In this document: positions 6,725 to 7,030 of the stretch, in pieces
Numbering within the stretch: the stretch's first letter is position 1
Layout of the letters: every line of letters begins with the position of its first letter
DNA from: Nitrospina sp.
GTDB lineage: Bacteria; Nitrospinota; Nitrospinia; Nitrospinales; VA-1
Length of the DNA stretch: 7,030 nucleotides
Direction of reading: 5' to 3'
NCBI GenBank assembly: GCA_003545625.1
Contig: DODH01000220.1
Span: 1 to 7,030, forward strand
The notes under the pieces: generated by a model
What the model saw: the letters and a program-made list of their open reading frames with translations, nothing else
The model's database searches: none
What the model was told of the DNA's origin: nothing
Program-made: the position numbers and the translations under genes

Positions 6725-7030
6725 ATGGAATTATTCCCGGAATTTGAAAAAGAAATGCAAAGTCCGGTTGCGCCGTTGGCGGACCGGATGCGCCCTGAAG
6801 ACTGGAAAAAGTTTGCCGGGCAGGAACATCTGGTCGGTGAGGGTCTGCCGCTGAGGGAACTGGTGGAATCTGGTTCACGCTTGTCCTTTTTATTATGGGG
6901 ACCGCCGGGCACCGGGAAAACAACCCTTGCCCGGATTTCGGCCCGGTTGACCGAAAGCGAGTTTTATGAGATCAGCGCAGTGAATGCCGGCGTCGCTGAT
7001 ATCCGCAAGATAATCGAAGCGGCTCGTCAA
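6725..7030 (+). CDS. rarA: Replication-associated recombination protein A (RarA/MgsA), 3'-truncated by window edge
   Basis: The first 102 codons of an AAA+ ATPase of the RarA/MgsA (Mgs1/WRNIP1) family, which acts at stalled replication forks with SSB and the clamp-loader-related machinery. The frame is open to the last base of the window. Visible marks are the lead-in PLADRMRPEDWKKFAGQEHLVG (split here at residues 17-38), the Walker A motif LLWGPPGTGKTTLARI (about 54-69) and SAVNAGVADIRKIIEAAR (about 82-100), matching the family's SAV..GV.DIR block. Walker B, sensor motifs and the C-terminal tetramer domain lie beyond the window. The start MELF fits the common MDLF opening of the family. No clear Shine-Dalgarno is seen, and the gene starts 18 bases after the permease stop, so it may be read as the third gene of that operon. 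RuvB is a less likely alternative, because the RMRP..GQEHL context is RarA-like. Confidence 0.93.
   Translation, partial: MELFPEFEKEMQSPVAPLADRMRPEDWKKFAGQEHLVGEGLPLRELVESGSRLSFLLWGPPGTGKTTLARISARLTESEFYEISAVNAGVADIRKIIEAARQ

Noticed and set aside
6733..6743. ATTCC-C-GGAAT palindrome near the rarA start
   Set aside because: It lies within the rarA coding sequence, is short, and has no loop long enough for a useful hairpin; chance is the simplest explanation.
6619..6912. - strand open frames spanning the permease end and rarA start
   Set aside because: They run antisense to the conserved RarA Walker A region and the last permease membrane segment, so they are shadows.

Overview
The window comes from a Gram-negative bacterial chromosome of moderate GC content and holds five protein genes, two of them cut by the window edges. 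No mobile element, CRISPR array, tRNA or rRNA is visible. A SPOR-domain protein, a secreted TPR/cupredoxin-like protein and a YheT-type hydrolase fit a diderm organism. A Nitrospinota-like or former deltaproteobacterial lineage seems plausible from the protein style, but this is inference and cannot be settled from the window alone.

Layout, left to right: (1) the 3' part of argS (arginyl-tRNA synthetase), + strand, lacking only its extreme N-terminus; (2) a 191-bp gap with two diverged copies of a GC-rich repeat, each able to form a small hairpin; (3) a small membrane-anchored SPOR-domain protein, + strand; (4) convergent to it, a secreted protein on the - strand with four TPRs, a cupredoxin-like region and a carboxypeptidase-regulatory-like domain; (5) a divergent intergenic region with a good sigma70-type promoter for the TPR gene; (6) a + strand cluster of an alpha/beta hydrolase (YheT/COG0429 type, TTG start), a polytopic ABC-type permease whose start overlaps the hydrolase stop (ATGA), and, 18 bp on, the 5' part of rarA/mgsA (replication-associated AAA+ ATPase), which runs off the right edge.

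The genes look like several small neighbouring transcription units rather than one pathway: translation (argS), cell envelope (SPOR protein, TPR/cupredoxin-like protein, hydrolase plus permease) and DNA replication maintenance (rarA). The least explained parts are the secreted TPR/cupredoxin-like protein, the permease with no ATPase gene beside it, and the repeat-bearing gap after argS. I see no convincing evidence of a new multi-gene system here.
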